Assembly (NCBI GenBank): GCA_958296165.1 | Contig: OY282447.1 | Span: 1,798,001 to 1,862,000, forward strand | Direction of reading: 5' to 3' | DNA: 64,000 nucleotides | Source of the DNA: an uncultured Pseudomonadales bacterium | GTDB lineage: Bacteria > Pseudomonadota > Gammaproteobacteria > Pseudomonadales > Azotimanducaceae | Shown here: positions 16,234 to 25,096 of the stretch, one piece after another | Numbering within the stretch: the stretch's first letter is position 1 | Layout: each line of letters starts with the position of its first letter | Translations under genes and position numbers: made by a program | Notes under the pieces: generated by a model | Seen by the model: the letters and a program-made list of their open reading frames with translations, nothing else | Told to the model about the DNA's origin: nothing | Database searches by the model: none

Positions 16234-18302
16234 GGTTCTTTTCACATCCAGCTCCACATCCGGCTTCGCATCCGCTGTTCTTCGTCGGCGTGGCCGTTCG
16301 CATCGGGCTGGTGCTTGCTTCGGTTCCCGTCGCCTTGGACGATTGGTATGCGCCCTTCATGCAGGCGAGTGCCAGCCAGTTTGATTTCGACCCCTGGGGC
16401 AGCTGGCTGGCCGCCGGGGGTGACCCTCTCGCCTTTCCCTACGGCTATGTGATGTGGCTGATCTTCCTGCCGTCGGCTTGGCTGGCGGAGGCGCTGGCCT
16501 TGCCCACGCAGTACGGATACTGGTTGACGCTGGTAGCGGTAGACGTCGGCATGCTGTTCAGCCTGCGCCGGCTGGCACCCAACATGCCGACGCATCAGCT
16601 CCTCATCTGGTACTGGCTGTCGCCCTTCGTCCTGCTCGCCACCTATGGACTCGGGCTCAACGACCTCGTCCCGATACTGTTGCTGACCGTTGCCCTTGTA
16701 CTGGTGCGCCAGCCGGCCACAAAGGCGCACTGCGCTTGCGCTGGCGCCGTCTGCGCGCTGGCCACTTCCGCCAAGCTCAGCATGGTCATCTGCATCCCTT
16801 TCTTCCTCGTCTATCTATACAACGGGAAGTCGCTGCGACCGCACCTGCCGGCTTTTCTGGCAGGATTGTCTTTGAGTGTGCTCTGCGTCATCGGGCCGTC
16901 CCTGTCGTCCCCGGGCCACATACACATGCTGTGGGACAACCCGCAGATGCAGAACATCTACCAGCTCACGTTCGCCTTGAACAACAACCTGTCGCTCTAT
17001 GTCGTGCCGGCGCTCTACGTCCTCACGCTCTACTCCGTGTGGGTCATAGGACGCCTCAACTTCGATCTGTTTCTTGCCGGCACGGGCGTTTCGTTCCTGC
17101 TGGTAACTCTGTTCGCATCGACGTCCCTTGGCTGGTTCATCTGGAACATACCCTTCCTGATGTTCTGCTTGTCCATTGGTCGCCCATCCACACGGCTGCT
17201 GGTAGGAGTGTTTGTCGTCTTCTTCTTACTCAGTGCTTTCGTCTCCACGCCCTTCCATCTAACAGACGGTACCCGATTCGATGTCGGCGGCCTCGTGCCA
17301 GCGCGACTGTCTTCTCTGTTTCATACTGCCTTCATCGTGACCGGCGTCGTTCTCGCCCTCCATACTTGGCGGCACTTCGTCCACCGCAACGACTTCTACC
17401 GGCTGAGCCGCAAACCGTTTGTGCTCGGCATTGCCGGAGACTCCGGCGCCGGCAAGAGCACCTTGGCGGACGCCCTGACCAAGCTGCTCGGCGCACATTC
17501 CGTTGTGGAGGTCTCCGGCGACAACTACCATCGCTGGGACCGGCACGATGGAATTTGGAAGGTCCTGACCCATCTGAACCCGGCGGCCAACGACCTTGGC
17601 CGCCTCGGCAATGATTTGGTGGCAATGACCAACCGATCGCCGATCTCATCGCCCAAATACGACCATGCGATCGGAAAACTGAGCGAAGCCGTCTCTATCT
17701 CGAGCAACGATTTCATCATTGTCGCCGGATTGCACGCCTTCTACTCGTCGGCCTTGCGGCCGCTGTACGACATGCAGATATACCTCGACATGGACGAACC
17801 GCTGCGCCGCCACTTCAGGCATATAAGGGACACCGAGCAGCGCGGCCATTCGCCACAGGCGGTGGCGGAAAGCCAGCGCCGACGCGAGGAAGACGCCCGC
17901 CGCTTCGTGCATCCGCAGCGAGCCCACGCCGATCTGGTCTTCTCTCTGCAACCAGCACGACCGGAGGCGCTCGTCGCTTCGGCCCGTTCGCCCGCCGGCC
18001 CTCTTCACTTGATCCTGAAGGTTAGCGCCACGCGCACCGTGAATGACATCGCTCTGATCCATGCCCTGATCGGCCTCTGCAACCTGCATGTGGATACGAC
18101 GTCTGAGGACGACGACAAGATGCACATGACCATCGAGGGCGAAGTCTCGGCCGCTGACATCGCGCTGGTAGCGGAGGTGGCGTGCAACCGAGTTCTGGCG
18201 CTTCTGGATGTGCAGCCGCAGTGGCAGGATGGCGTCACGGGCTTGATGCAGGTCATCGCCCTGTGTCACATTGATCACGCTCTGGCGAGACGCGTCATAT
18301 GA
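16230..18302 (+). CDS. membrane glycosyltransferase (GT-C-like) fused to a uridine-kinase-like P-loop domain
   Basis: This 690-residue fusion starts at ATG 16230, overlapping the previous stop by ATGA; the frame is open upstream without family features. Residues 1-385 carry about nine to ten membrane helices and an early ALDDWYAPF acidic pair after helix 1, as in polyprenyl-phosphate-sugar (GT-C) transferases. From about 395 a soluble PRK/uridine-kinase-type domain follows: Walker A GDSGAGKST (about 403-411), VSGDNYHRW, IVAGLHAFY and RDTEQRGHSP. The last 110 residues are an unassigned domain. I know no standard protein with this pairing. The kinase may phosphorylate a small precursor on the inner membrane face. 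Both domains are in one uninterrupted frame. Confidence 0.8.
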   Translation: MRFFSHPAPHPASHPLFFVGVAVRIGLVLASVPVALDDWYAPFMQASASQFDFDPWGSWLAAGGDPLAFPYGYVMWLIFLPSAWLAEALALPTQYGYWLTLVAVDVGMLFSLRRLAPNMPTHQLLIWYWLSPFVLLATYGLGLNDLVPILLLTVALVLVRQPATKAHCACAGAVCALATSAKLSMVICIPFFLVYLYNGKSLRPHLPAFLAGLSLSVLCVIGPSLSSPGHIHMLWDNPQMQNIYQLTFALNNNLSLYVVPALYVLTLYSVWVIGRLNFDLFLAGTGVSFLLVTLFASTSLGWFIWNIPFLMFCLSIGRPSTRLLVGVFVVFFLLSAFVSTPFHLTDGTRFDVGGLVPARLSSLFHTAFIVTGVVLALHTWRHFVHRNDFYRLSRKPFVLGIAGDSGAGKSTLADALTKLLGAHSVVEVSGDNYHRWDRHDGIWKVLTHLNPAANDLGRLGNDLVAMTNRSPISSPKYDHAIGKLSEAVSISSNDFIIVAGLHAFYSSALRPLYDMQIYLDMDEPLRRHFRHIRDTEQRGHSPQAVAESQRRREEDARRFVHPQRAHADLVFSLQPARPEALVASARSPAGPLHLILKVSATRTVNDIALIHALIGLCNLHVDTTSEDDDKMHMTIEGEVSAADIALVAEVACNRVLALLDVQPQWQDGVTGLMQVIALCHIDHALARRVI

Positions 18303-19069
18303 AGCTCAATCACCCCGACAGGCTCCAGACCCGGCCGGGCGCGGTCCTGTTCGATCTCGACAACACGTTGTATGCCTATGATCCGGCCCACGCCGTCGCC
18401 TGGCAGGCGGTGAAGAACAAGTTGTCCGATAGCTTGTCCTTCACGCCACAACGCTCGGACCATCTGTTCGAGGAAGCCAGAGGCCAAATCAAAGCTCAAC
18501 TCGGCCGCTCGGCATCGTCCCACAGCCGCCTGCTCTATTTTCAGCGCCTGATGGAGATCGAGGGCTTGGGCAGCAGAGCCCTGCTGGCGCTGGACCTCGA
18601 GCAGACCTACTGGCGAACCTTTCTTCGGAGCGCCGTGCTGTTCGACGGCGTGACAGAACTGCTAGACGACTTGCGCCTAGCCAACATCCCGGCGGCACTT
18701 GTGACCGACCTAACCGCACAAATCCAGTTCAGAAAACTCGTGTATTGGCAACTCGACGACCGCTTCTCCGCCATAGTCACCAGCGAGGAGGCTGGCGTCG
18801 ACAAGCCGCATGACACACCGTTCCGCCTCGTTCGGGAGAAAGTGCAATCCGCCGACGGCGTCCTATGGATGATTGGCGATGACGCCGAGACCGACATTCG
18901 GGGAGCACGAGACAGCCTCGGCGCGGTAACACTGCAAAAAGTACATCCCGGCGTCCAGAAAGGGCGCGACGACGCCGCGCCCGACGCCTGGTTCACGAGC
19001 TTCTTGGCGCTACGCCACTTCATGCAGCGCATGGGTTTCACCTCTGGAGTACCGGGCGGCGCGCGATGA
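18299..19069 (+). CDS. HAD-superfamily phosphatase of the glycan operon
   Basis: This 256-residue HAD hydrolase has a helical cap. Motif I is AVLFDLDNTLY (around residue 16), motif II AALVTDLTA, motif III the lysine in GVDKPHDTPF, and motif IV WMIGDDAETDIRGARD (around 190). The DLDNT form of motif I is common in nucleotidase-like and REG-2-like HADs. It begins with ATGA on the stop of the kinase fusion. In this setting it likely dephosphorylates a sugar or polyol phosphate intermediate produced by the upstream kinase domain or the downstream aldolase. The specific substrate is not known. Confidence 0.84.
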   Translation: MKLNHPDRLQTRPGAVLFDLDNTLYAYDPAHAVAWQAVKNKLSDSLSFTPQRSDHLFEEARGQIKAQLGRSASSHSRLLYFQRLMEIEGLGSRALLALDLEQTYWRTFLRSAVLFDGVTELLDDLRLANIPAALVTDLTAQIQFRKLVYWQLDDRFSAIVTSEEAGVDKPHDTPFRLVREKVQSADGVLWMIGDDAETDIRGARDSLGAVTLQKVHPGVQKGRDDAAPDAWFTSFLALRHFMQRMGFTSGVPGGAR

Positions 19070-20085
19070 GGTATGACATCCGCAACTACTGTGCGCGCGT
19101 CGGGCAGGAACCGCTGCTGGTGCAGGCGGCGGGAGGCAATGTGTCGTGGAAGGAGAGCGGAACATTGTGGATCAAGGCATCCGGGGCTTGGCTGGCCGAC
19201 GCCGACAAGGACGACATCTTTGTCCCCGTGGCCCTTGACGCGCTACGGGCTGCCTTGGCGGCGGGGCCATCTCACCTTCGGTTGCCCGAGCCAACCGAAG
19301 GCCATGCCCGGCGGCCTTCGATCGAGACCTTCATGCACGTTGTCATGCCGCAGCGGATCGTGATTCATCTCCACGCGATAGAGGCGTTGGCGGTCTTGGT
19401 GCGGGCGGACGCGCAAGAGACGTTGCGCGCCCGGCTTCAAGACCACTTTCGCTGGCAATGGGTGCAATACCGGCAGCCTGGCGCTCAGCTCGCCCGATCC
19501 GTTGCGGTCGTTCTAGGCCGCTCTCCCGACACCAACGTCGTCTTTCTGCAGAACCACGGCATCCTAATAGGTGGCGACACGATCGGTGAAATCGATCGGC
19601 TCATCAAGGGCCTCGTCTTGGCCCTGAAGCAGGACATCGCTTCCGCCGAGTCGGGTTCGCAGCCAATCCGCAAGTACCCCAGCGCATTGCCCACTGGATC
19701 GTTGGAGTATGTCGCCATTGAAGACGCACGGATTCAAAGCCTGGTTCACACGCAGGAGCTGTACCGAAGACTGTCTGGGGCTTGGGCGCTCTATCCAGAT
19801 CATGTCGTTTTTCTGGGGGAGAGTGCGCCGGTGTTCGAGAGCCGGTGCGAAGCGTCGAGATACGGCAGGAGGCGACGACCGCCGTTGCTCTTCATCCGCG
19901 GCGAAGGCGTCTTCGCGAAGCCGGATTTCAGCCAAGCCCAACGAGCGCAACTCGTCTGCTACTACGAGATCCTGACCAGACAGAAATCGCAAGACGTCCT
20001 AGTCGAACTGACCAAAGAAGAAATCCACGATCTGCTCCATTGGGAAGCCGAACGGTACCGCGTAAACGCCAGGCCCGAAGGATGA
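19066..20085 (+). CDS. class II aldolase/adducin family protein
   Basis: This 339-residue protein has the class II aldolase fold, related to L-fuculose-1-phosphate aldolase and L-ribulose-5-phosphate 4-epimerase. Landmarks are QAAGGNVSWKE (residues 19-29), WIKASGAWLAD, PSIETFMHVVMP (around 87) with VIHLHAIEAL carrying zinc histidines, and VFLQNHGILIGGD carrying the third. It is longer than classic 210-230-residue members; the extra C-terminal 130 residues match the large class II aldolase proteins of glycan loci. ATGA overlap with the HAD gene links the two. It may build or cleave a phosphorylated sugar-like precursor. The reaction is inferred. Confidence 0.84.
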   Translation: MRYDIRNYCARVGQEPLLVQAAGGNVSWKESGTLWIKASGAWLADADKDDIFVPVALDALRAALAAGPSHLRLPEPTEGHARRPSIETFMHVVMPQRIVIHLHAIEALAVLVRADAQETLRARLQDHFRWQWVQYRQPGAQLARSVAVVLGRSPDTNVVFLQNHGILIGGDTIGEIDRLIKGLVLALKQDIASAESGSQPIRKYPSALPTGSLEYVAIEDARIQSLVHTQELYRRLSGAWALYPDHVVFLGESAPVFESRCEASRYGRRRRPPLLFIRGEGVFAKPDFSQAQRAQLVCYYEILTRQKSQDVLVELTKEEIHDLLHWEAERYRVNARPEG

Positions 20086-21722
20086 AGCCAAGCACTTCCA
20101 AGTTGAGCAATCGGATAAAGAAGCTCGACTGGCTGGCCGTTCTGAGAAGCGGACAAACGTACATCCGCATCGTCGACTCGCCGGCTACCGGCCTCGTCAT
20201 GTTGCTGTTGTTCTTTCTGGTGTCTTCGGCATGGATCGTCAATCTGAACAGCCGCTCCGTGAGTTCTCCGCACAACGGCGACGAATGGCATACGTTGGTC
20301 ATTGGAACGCAATATCTCAGTCCGGTAGCTGAATCCGTGCCCAGCGCGCGCGTTGGCGAGACGAACCGATGGTTCGTCCGATTACTCCATCCAGTGGGAC
20401 TGTATTACATGAACAGCCACATGGGCGGCGAACATTACGAGACCGGTTGGGACTACGCAGGTGGCTACTATCTGCGAGAGCACTTCCAGCAGATGGACGC
20501 GGTTCGTCACGATCCGAACGTCCAAGATTATGTCTACTCTATGAGGGTTTCGTTCGGCGTTGTAGCCGTCTTTTCTTTCTGCATGGTCATTTGGGTACTG
20601 TTCCGCCGATTTGGTACCGCCCCGTCGGCAACGTACGCAAGCCTCATGCTCGTGAATCCTATCGTGTTTTCGCAATTCGATGAGTTCTATTCCGAGACCA
20701 CGCTGTTCATCCTCTTCAACACCGCCGCGTTCCTATGTCTCCGCGCCCGACCGTCGACAACATACCTCCCTCTGGTGTTGTGGGGGTTGCTGTCCGCAGC
20801 GGCGTTGTCCGCTAAGCTGACGGGAGTCTTGATCGCCGTGCCGTTGTTCGTTCACACAGTCGTCCACGCGCTGAGAAGTCGTCGCGACGTCGGCTTGGAC
20901 GTCGTGATCTATCTCTTGTCCGCAGCTATAGCCTTCGGTGTCATGAATATGTATTCCGAGTCCGTATTCTCTCTTCTCAATGACACCTTGGCGAACGTCT
21001 ATCACTTCAAGACAGGACACCTCGTGACCGCAGAGGGTGGTGTGCAGTTTATTCAATATATGCTCGATGATCTGGGTTACGTGCTGCCCATATTGTTTGT
21101 GGTGAGCCTGCTGTGGCTTGCGCGGCGTCCAAGAATGCGCCTCGCGCCTATCTATATTCTCGGCCTGCTCATCATCGCCGTAAACTGGAGCGCGCTGAAC
21201 TCGGCAACATACTTGACCAGAAACATGGCATCCGTTTACGTCGCTATGAGCCTGGTCGTCGCTCTTGGCGCCGGCAGTGTCGTCGCGAGCATTAGGTCGA
21301 AGCACCAATACGTCGCCACGGCGTGCTCCTGGCTGGTCGTGGCCCTGATGGCGAGCGAGCTCGTTCGCCATCAATCGCAGATGGCCGCATTGGAGGACAC
21401 GTTCGTCGAGAGGAACGTCGAACGGATGAACGCGTGCGGCACGGTCGGCGCCGTGGGCTTGTCGAAGCCGGTCCTCCGAGCGTTGTCCTATGGCCGGGAG
21501 AGCGCCATTACTGTTTTCGATAGAGTCGAGGGCCCGTTCAACATCTCGGAGAACCCCGGGACATTCGACAAGTACGTCCAATACGATTGTCTGATCGTGC
21601 ATCGGGAGGGACAGAGCAAGCAGATATCGAACTTCGTGGCGCCGCGGCACTACCAACTGTCGGATCGAGTCGGGAACCTCTTTTTCTTCTCCCGCGAGGA
21701 GCAGAGTCAAGCAACTTCCTGA
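20082..21722 (+). CDS. multi-spanning membrane glycosyltransferase (GT-C/GT39-like)
   Basis: This 546-residue integral membrane protein has about 10-12 helices. After the first helix the periplasmic loop carries SSPHNGDEWHTLVIG (around residue 60), the acidic site typical of GT-C enzymes that use polyprenyl-phosphate sugars. The C-terminal 120 residues form a soluble, probably periplasmic domain. ATG 20082 overlaps the aldolase stop by ATGA; the frame is open upstream but is not needed. It ends the operon and probably transfers the sugar made by this locus. The absence of Wzx/Wzy or ABC exporters nearby suggests modification of an existing envelope glycan, which is inference. Confidence 0.78.
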   Translation: MKPSTSKLSNRIKKLDWLAVLRSGQTYIRIVDSPATGLVMLLLFFLVSSAWIVNLNSRSVSSPHNGDEWHTLVIGTQYLSPVAESVPSARVGETNRWFVRLLHPVGLYYMNSHMGGEHYETGWDYAGGYYLREHFQQMDAVRHDPNVQDYVYSMRVSFGVVAVFSFCMVIWVLFRRFGTAPSATYASLMLVNPIVFSQFDEFYSETTLFILFNTAAFLCLRARPSTTYLPLVLWGLLSAAALSAKLTGVLIAVPLFVHTVVHALRSRRDVGLDVVIYLLSAAIAFGVMNMYSESVFSLLNDTLANVYHFKTGHLVTAEGGVQFIQYMLDDLGYVLPILFVVSLLWLARRPRMRLAPIYILGLLIIAVNWSALNSATYLTRNMASVYVAMSLVVALGAGSVVASIRSKHQYVATACSWLVVALMASELVRHQSQMAALEDTFVERNVERMNACGTVGAVGLSKPVLRALSYGRESAITVFDRVEGPFNISENPGTFDKYVQYDCLIVHREGQSKQISNFVAPRHYQLSDRVGNLFFFSREEQSQATS

Positions 21723-21845
21723 CGGCTCGACCTGCGTCGGCAGGCATGCTCTGGATGGTGGGCGCCAGCGCACGCTCTTGCGACCTCAAGGCGCGCGGAA
21801 GTAAGCTAGCGAGCAGTGCTTACGGTTTCTTGCGGGGTGTGCGCC

Positions 21846-22328
21846 ATGCCTTCCTTCGACATCGTCTCAGAGGTGGATCTGCAGGAGGTTCGCAACGCCG
21901 TGGACCAAGCGGTGCGTGAGCTCAAGACGCGCTTCGACTTCCGTGGCGTAGACGCTGGCTTTGTGCTGGAGGGCCAGATCGTTACGGTGTGGGCGCAGGA
22001 GGAGTTCCAAGTTGAGCAGCTCGTGGACATCCTCAAGGACAAGATGACCCGCCGCGGCGTGGACATCGGCGCTTTGGACCCGCGCCCCATCGAGGCATCA
22101 GGGAAGCAGAAGCGCCAGCCGTTCAGCCTCAAGCAAGGCATAGACCGCGACTCCAGTAGGCGCATCGTGAAGACCGTGAAGGATCTAAGGCTCAAGTTGC
22201 AGTCGCAGATCCAGGGCGACAAGGTGCGCGTCACAGGCAAGAAGCGAGATGATTTGCAGGCGGTGATCGCGAAGCTGAAGGACGGCGACTTCGAGCAGCC
22301 GCTGCAATTCAACAACTTCCGCGACTGA
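21846..22328 (+). CDS. yajQ: YajQ family cyclic-di-GMP-binding protein
   Basis: This 160-residue protein matches the YajQ family: MPSFDIVSEVDLQEVRNAVD at the N-terminus, then TRFDFRGVD, and the C-terminal KVRVTGKKRDDLQAVIAKLK with QPLQFNNFRD at the end. YajQ proteins have two RRM-like folds. In Xanthomonas and Pseudomonas they bind c-di-GMP and act with a LysR-type regulator. ATG 21846 was chosen because it starts the conserved segment; the frame extends ten residues further upstream. It is monocistronic here, lying about 120 bases after the glycan operon. Confidence 0.95.
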   Translation: MPSFDIVSEVDLQEVRNAVDQAVRELKTRFDFRGVDAGFVLEGQIVTVWAQEEFQVEQLVDILKDKMTRRGVDIGALDPRPIEASGKQKRQPFSLKQGIDRDSSRRIVKTVKDLRLKLQSQIQGDKVRVTGKKRDDLQAVIAKLKDGDFEQPLQFNNFRD

Positions 22329-22359
22329 CGGCAGCCATATCGGAGCATCGGCTACTTCT

Positions 22360-23379
22360 GTGAAAACGCACGAGTATCAACCGTTCTTCGACGGGCTGCT
22401 GCCACGGCTTGAGACGGCGCGGACGCTACAGCGAGAGTTGGATTCCCACCTAGCTCAACGATTCAACGTCTTCGACTACTTGCGAACGGATGAGTTGGGT
22501 CTGTCGCGCATCATCGCCGACCTGCTTAACCCGCAGGGCAGGCACGGGCAAGGGTCTATGTTCTTAGAGCTCCTGCTTCGCAGACTGAAGCGCCCATTCG
22601 CTACATCCGAACATCTTGACCATGCGGGCGTTGAAGTAGAGAGGACGATCAAGGACGGCCGAAGGCTCGATATCTGCGTCGGCATCGGCAATCACTGTTT
22701 GGCAATTGAAAATAAGCCCTACGCAGGCGATCAGCCGGGCCAAGTCGACGACTACCTCCGCTGGCTTAAGAACCAAGGATTCGAGAGTTCCCTACTGATC
22801 TACCTTTCCCCACAAGGAGAGCCGCCGTCTCCTGAGAGCGTTGAGCTGGCCGATCTGCAGGGAGAGTTGAATGCGCGTCATTTCTTCAACATCATGCCCT
22901 ACCACGAAGCCCAAGAGGATGTACGAGATGACGATTTTGGCCACTACCGCCTTGACTTCTCGCTCGCGGATTGGCTGGCAGATTGCCAAAGGAGCTGCAA
23001 AGTGGATCGGCTACGCTGGTTTCTACGCGACGCTGAGACCTTTTGCAAACGAACAGTTGGAGGACAGACAGTGACAAGCACTGAATCAAACGCTCTCAAG
23101 GAGTTTGTTCTCGCCGACCAAGAAAAGTGGGATGCAGCCTTGGTCGTGTCCAACACATTACCTCAAATTAGAAAGGACATTTGCTTGCGCTTCATGGAGA
23201 TGATCTGGAATCCTTGGCCTACGAAGACGCAGTACGAGTATCCAGCGGACGCCTTCGCTTCGTGGTGGTACTCGCCAACGGGGACGAGTTACATCTGCCT
23301 ATACAGGAAGAGCTGGCGGTCATACAAAACTAGGAAGGGAAATGAGCTCTTTTACTCAGATCCGCCTAGAATCATATAG
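22360..23379 (+). CDS. PD-(D/E)XK nuclease family protein (PDDEXK_4 type), N-terminal part; probably frameshifted
   Basis: These 339 residues contain a restriction-like nuclease core of the PDDEXK_4 type: RRLDICVGIGNHCLAIENKP (around residue 106), where D is the first acidic ligand and E-x-K (IENK) the second and third, followed by QPGQVDDYLRWL with the motif IV glutamine. Such proteins are common in accessory and defence regions. The start is GTG 22360. Near 23330-23342 the protein loses family-like sequence (TRKGNELFYSDPPRII then stop), while the next frame continues with LESYRYINNFCIGVLTAN. The run AAGGGAAA at that point suggests a one-base insertion. Base composition is more AT-rich than in flanking genes, a sign of transfer. 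Confidence 0.78.
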   Translation: MKTHEYQPFFDGLLPRLETARTLQRELDSHLAQRFNVFDYLRTDELGLSRIIADLLNPQGRHGQGSMFLELLLRRLKRPFATSEHLDHAGVEVERTIKDGRRLDICVGIGNHCLAIENKPYAGDQPGQVDDYLRWLKNQGFESSLLIYLSPQGEPPSPESVELADLQGELNARHFFNIMPYHEAQEDVRDDDFGHYRLDFSLADWLADCQRSCKVDRLRWFLRDAETFCKRTVGGQTVTSTESNALKEFVLADQEKWDAALVVSNTLPQIRKDICLRFMEMIWNPWPTKTQYEYPADAFASWWYSPTGTSYICLYRKSWRSYKTRKGNELFYSDPPRII

Positions 23380-23686
23380 ATACATAAACAACTTTTGTAT
23401 CGGCGTCTTAACTGCGAACGAACAACTGGCTGACAGCGAGCAAGAAGGTTGGCGGGAATTGAATGCTGCGCTAAGAACAGCCTTGGGGGAGAGCGAGAAG
23501 AGGTACAAGGTGTGGCCGTGGTGGCAGTGGGTCGATGAAAGGTACCGGAAGTGGGACACGCTCATCCCCAACTTGAACTCGGAATGTAATGCAGGCGACG
23601 GTGACATCATGAACTATTTCGTTGAGAAATTTTCCGTCGTCGAAGAGGCGGCGATTCCCATTATCGACCGCTATGAGGGAACCTAA
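23342..23686 (+). CDS. C-terminal part of the PD-(D/E)XK nuclease in another frame
   Basis: This 114-residue frame overlaps the preceding gene by 38 bases in the next reading frame. Its content (IRLESYRYINNFCIGVLT, then WRELNAALRTALG and KVWPWWQWVDERYRKWDTL) looks like the C-terminal half of PDDEXK_4 nucleases, not like an independent protein. The frame is open upstream of ATG 23342, and no ribosome-binding site is evident. The most economical reading is one gene of about 440 residues broken by a one-base shift, either a mutation, a sequence error or programmed frameshifting. Confidence 0.6.
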   Translation: MSSFTQIRLESYRYINNFCIGVLTANEQLADSEQEGWRELNAALRTALGESEKRYKVWPWWQWVDERYRKWDTLIPNLNSECNAGDGDIMNYFVEKFSVVEEAAIPIIDRYEGT

Positions 23687-23737
23687 CGCTGGCAGTCACG
23701 ATTCTAGTCGCACAGCACCGCGCTCCCGAACAATGCC

Positions 23738-24964
23738 CTACAGCGGCAGATCCCCCACCGCGTGGTTCACACTCCCCGTCTCGTTATACGAACGCATCAC
23801 CATCTCCGCGATCCGCATCAGATGCACTTCATCCGAACCATCAGCAATACGCGACCAGCGCGCCTGAATGAGCATCTGCGCCAGCGGCGAATCGTTGGAG
23901 TAGCCGAGCGCGCCGTGAACTTGTAGCGCCCGATCGACCGTCTTCCACAGCGTATTGGCAACGTGGTGCTTGGCCATGGAGACCTCGGCGCGAAAATCCA
24001 TGCCCTGCTCGATCTTGTAGGCGGCGTGCAGCACCATCAGTTTGGACGCATACAGTTCCAAGGCGCTCTCCGCCATCATCCACTGGATGCCCTGTTTCTC
24101 CGACAGCAGCGAGCCGTGTGCGTAGCGTTTCTGGGCGCGATCCACCAGCATTTCCAATGCCTGCTCAATGGTGCCGAGCCAGCGCATGCAGTGCGCCAGC
24201 CGCGCCGGGCCGAGGCGCACTTGGCCTAGCTTGTGGCCGCCGCCTTGCTCGCCGAGCATGTTGGCGTGCGGCACGCGCACATTGTTGTAGCGGATCTCCG
24301 GATGGCCACCGCCGCCGCCCATGGTGGAGACGTCGCGCACGATCTCGAAGCCGGGCGTGTCGGTGGGCACGATGAAGGCGCTGTTGCGGGCTTGGGCGAT
24401 CTCGGCGTCTGGGTCTGTCTTGGCGATGACGATGGCGAAGTTCGCGCCGTGCGCGCCGGAGGTGAACCACTTGTGGCCCTCGATGACCCAATCGTCGCCG
24501 TCGCGGACGGCGCTGGTCTGAATTTGCGTCGGGTCGGAACCGGCCACCTCCGGCTCGGTCATGGAGAAGCAGGAGCGCATCGTGCCTTCGCACAGCGGGC
24601 GCAGCCACCGTTCCTTTTGCTCGTCGGTGCCGAAGTGCAAGAGGGTGTGCATGTTGCCCTCATCCGGCGCTTGGCAGTTGATGAAGTACGGCCCCATGTT
24701 GGTCTTTACGGCTTCCGCCGACATGGCGGCCACCGCGGTTACGCCGAGGCCCATGCCGCCCCACTCCTCCGGCATGTGCGGCGCCCACAGGCCGCGATCG
24801 CGGGCCGCTTGGCGCGTTGCGTGGATCGCCGTGCGCCATTCGTCGCCCGAAGCCTGGCGGGCGCGCAGATCCGCCATCTTCGGGCGTGCCACTTCGGCCA
24901 TGAACTTCCTCACCAGCAGCCGGGCATCCTCCACTTCGTCCGGGAACGTGAAATCGATCGCCAT
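23738..24964 (-). CDS. acyl-CoA dehydrogenase
   Basis: This 408-residue flavoprotein oxidises an acyl-CoA to the enoyl-CoA, passing electrons to ETF. Motifs are WAPHMPEEWGGMGLG (around residue 65), CFSMTEPEVAGSDPTQIQT (around 130), VIEGHKWFTSGAHGANFAIV, and the C-terminal VHGALGYSNDSPLAQM and RIADGSDEVHLMRIAE. The C-terminal pattern resembles medium/branched-chain dehydrogenases of the ACAD10/11-like or FadE group. ATG 24964 starts the family N-terminus (MAIDFTFPDEVEDARLLVRK); an upstream extension lacks similarity. It is a single gene on this strand, convergent with the nuclease. Confidence 0.93.
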   Translation of the reverse strand: MAIDFTFPDEVEDARLLVRKFMAEVARPKMADLRARQASGDEWRTAIHATRQAARDRGLWAPHMPEEWGGMGLGVTAVAAMSAEAVKTNMGPYFINCQAPDEGNMHTLLHFGTDEQKERWLRPLCEGTMRSCFSMTEPEVAGSDPTQIQTSAVRDGDDWVIEGHKWFTSGAHGANFAIVIAKTDPDAEIAQARNSAFIVPTDTPGFEIVRDVSTMGGGGGHPEIRYNNVRVPHANMLGEQGGGHKLGQVRLGPARLAHCMRWLGTIEQALEMLVDRAQKRYAHGSLLSEKQGIQWMMAESALELYASKLMVLHAAYKIEQGMDFRAEVSMAKHHVANTLWKTVDRALQVHGALGYSNDSPLAQMLIQARWSRIADGSDEVHLMRIAEMVMRSYNETGSVNHAVGDLPL

Positions 24965-25096
24965 CTTTTGGCCTCCTTCAAGCGCCTGCAAGGTGCAGCA
25001 GCCTGCGAGCATACCCGACGAGCGGCGTTGTTCGGAATCGGCCCGTGCGGGCAATGCGGCGCTCGCGATCACCTCGGTGCGGCGAGCGTTGTGCTG

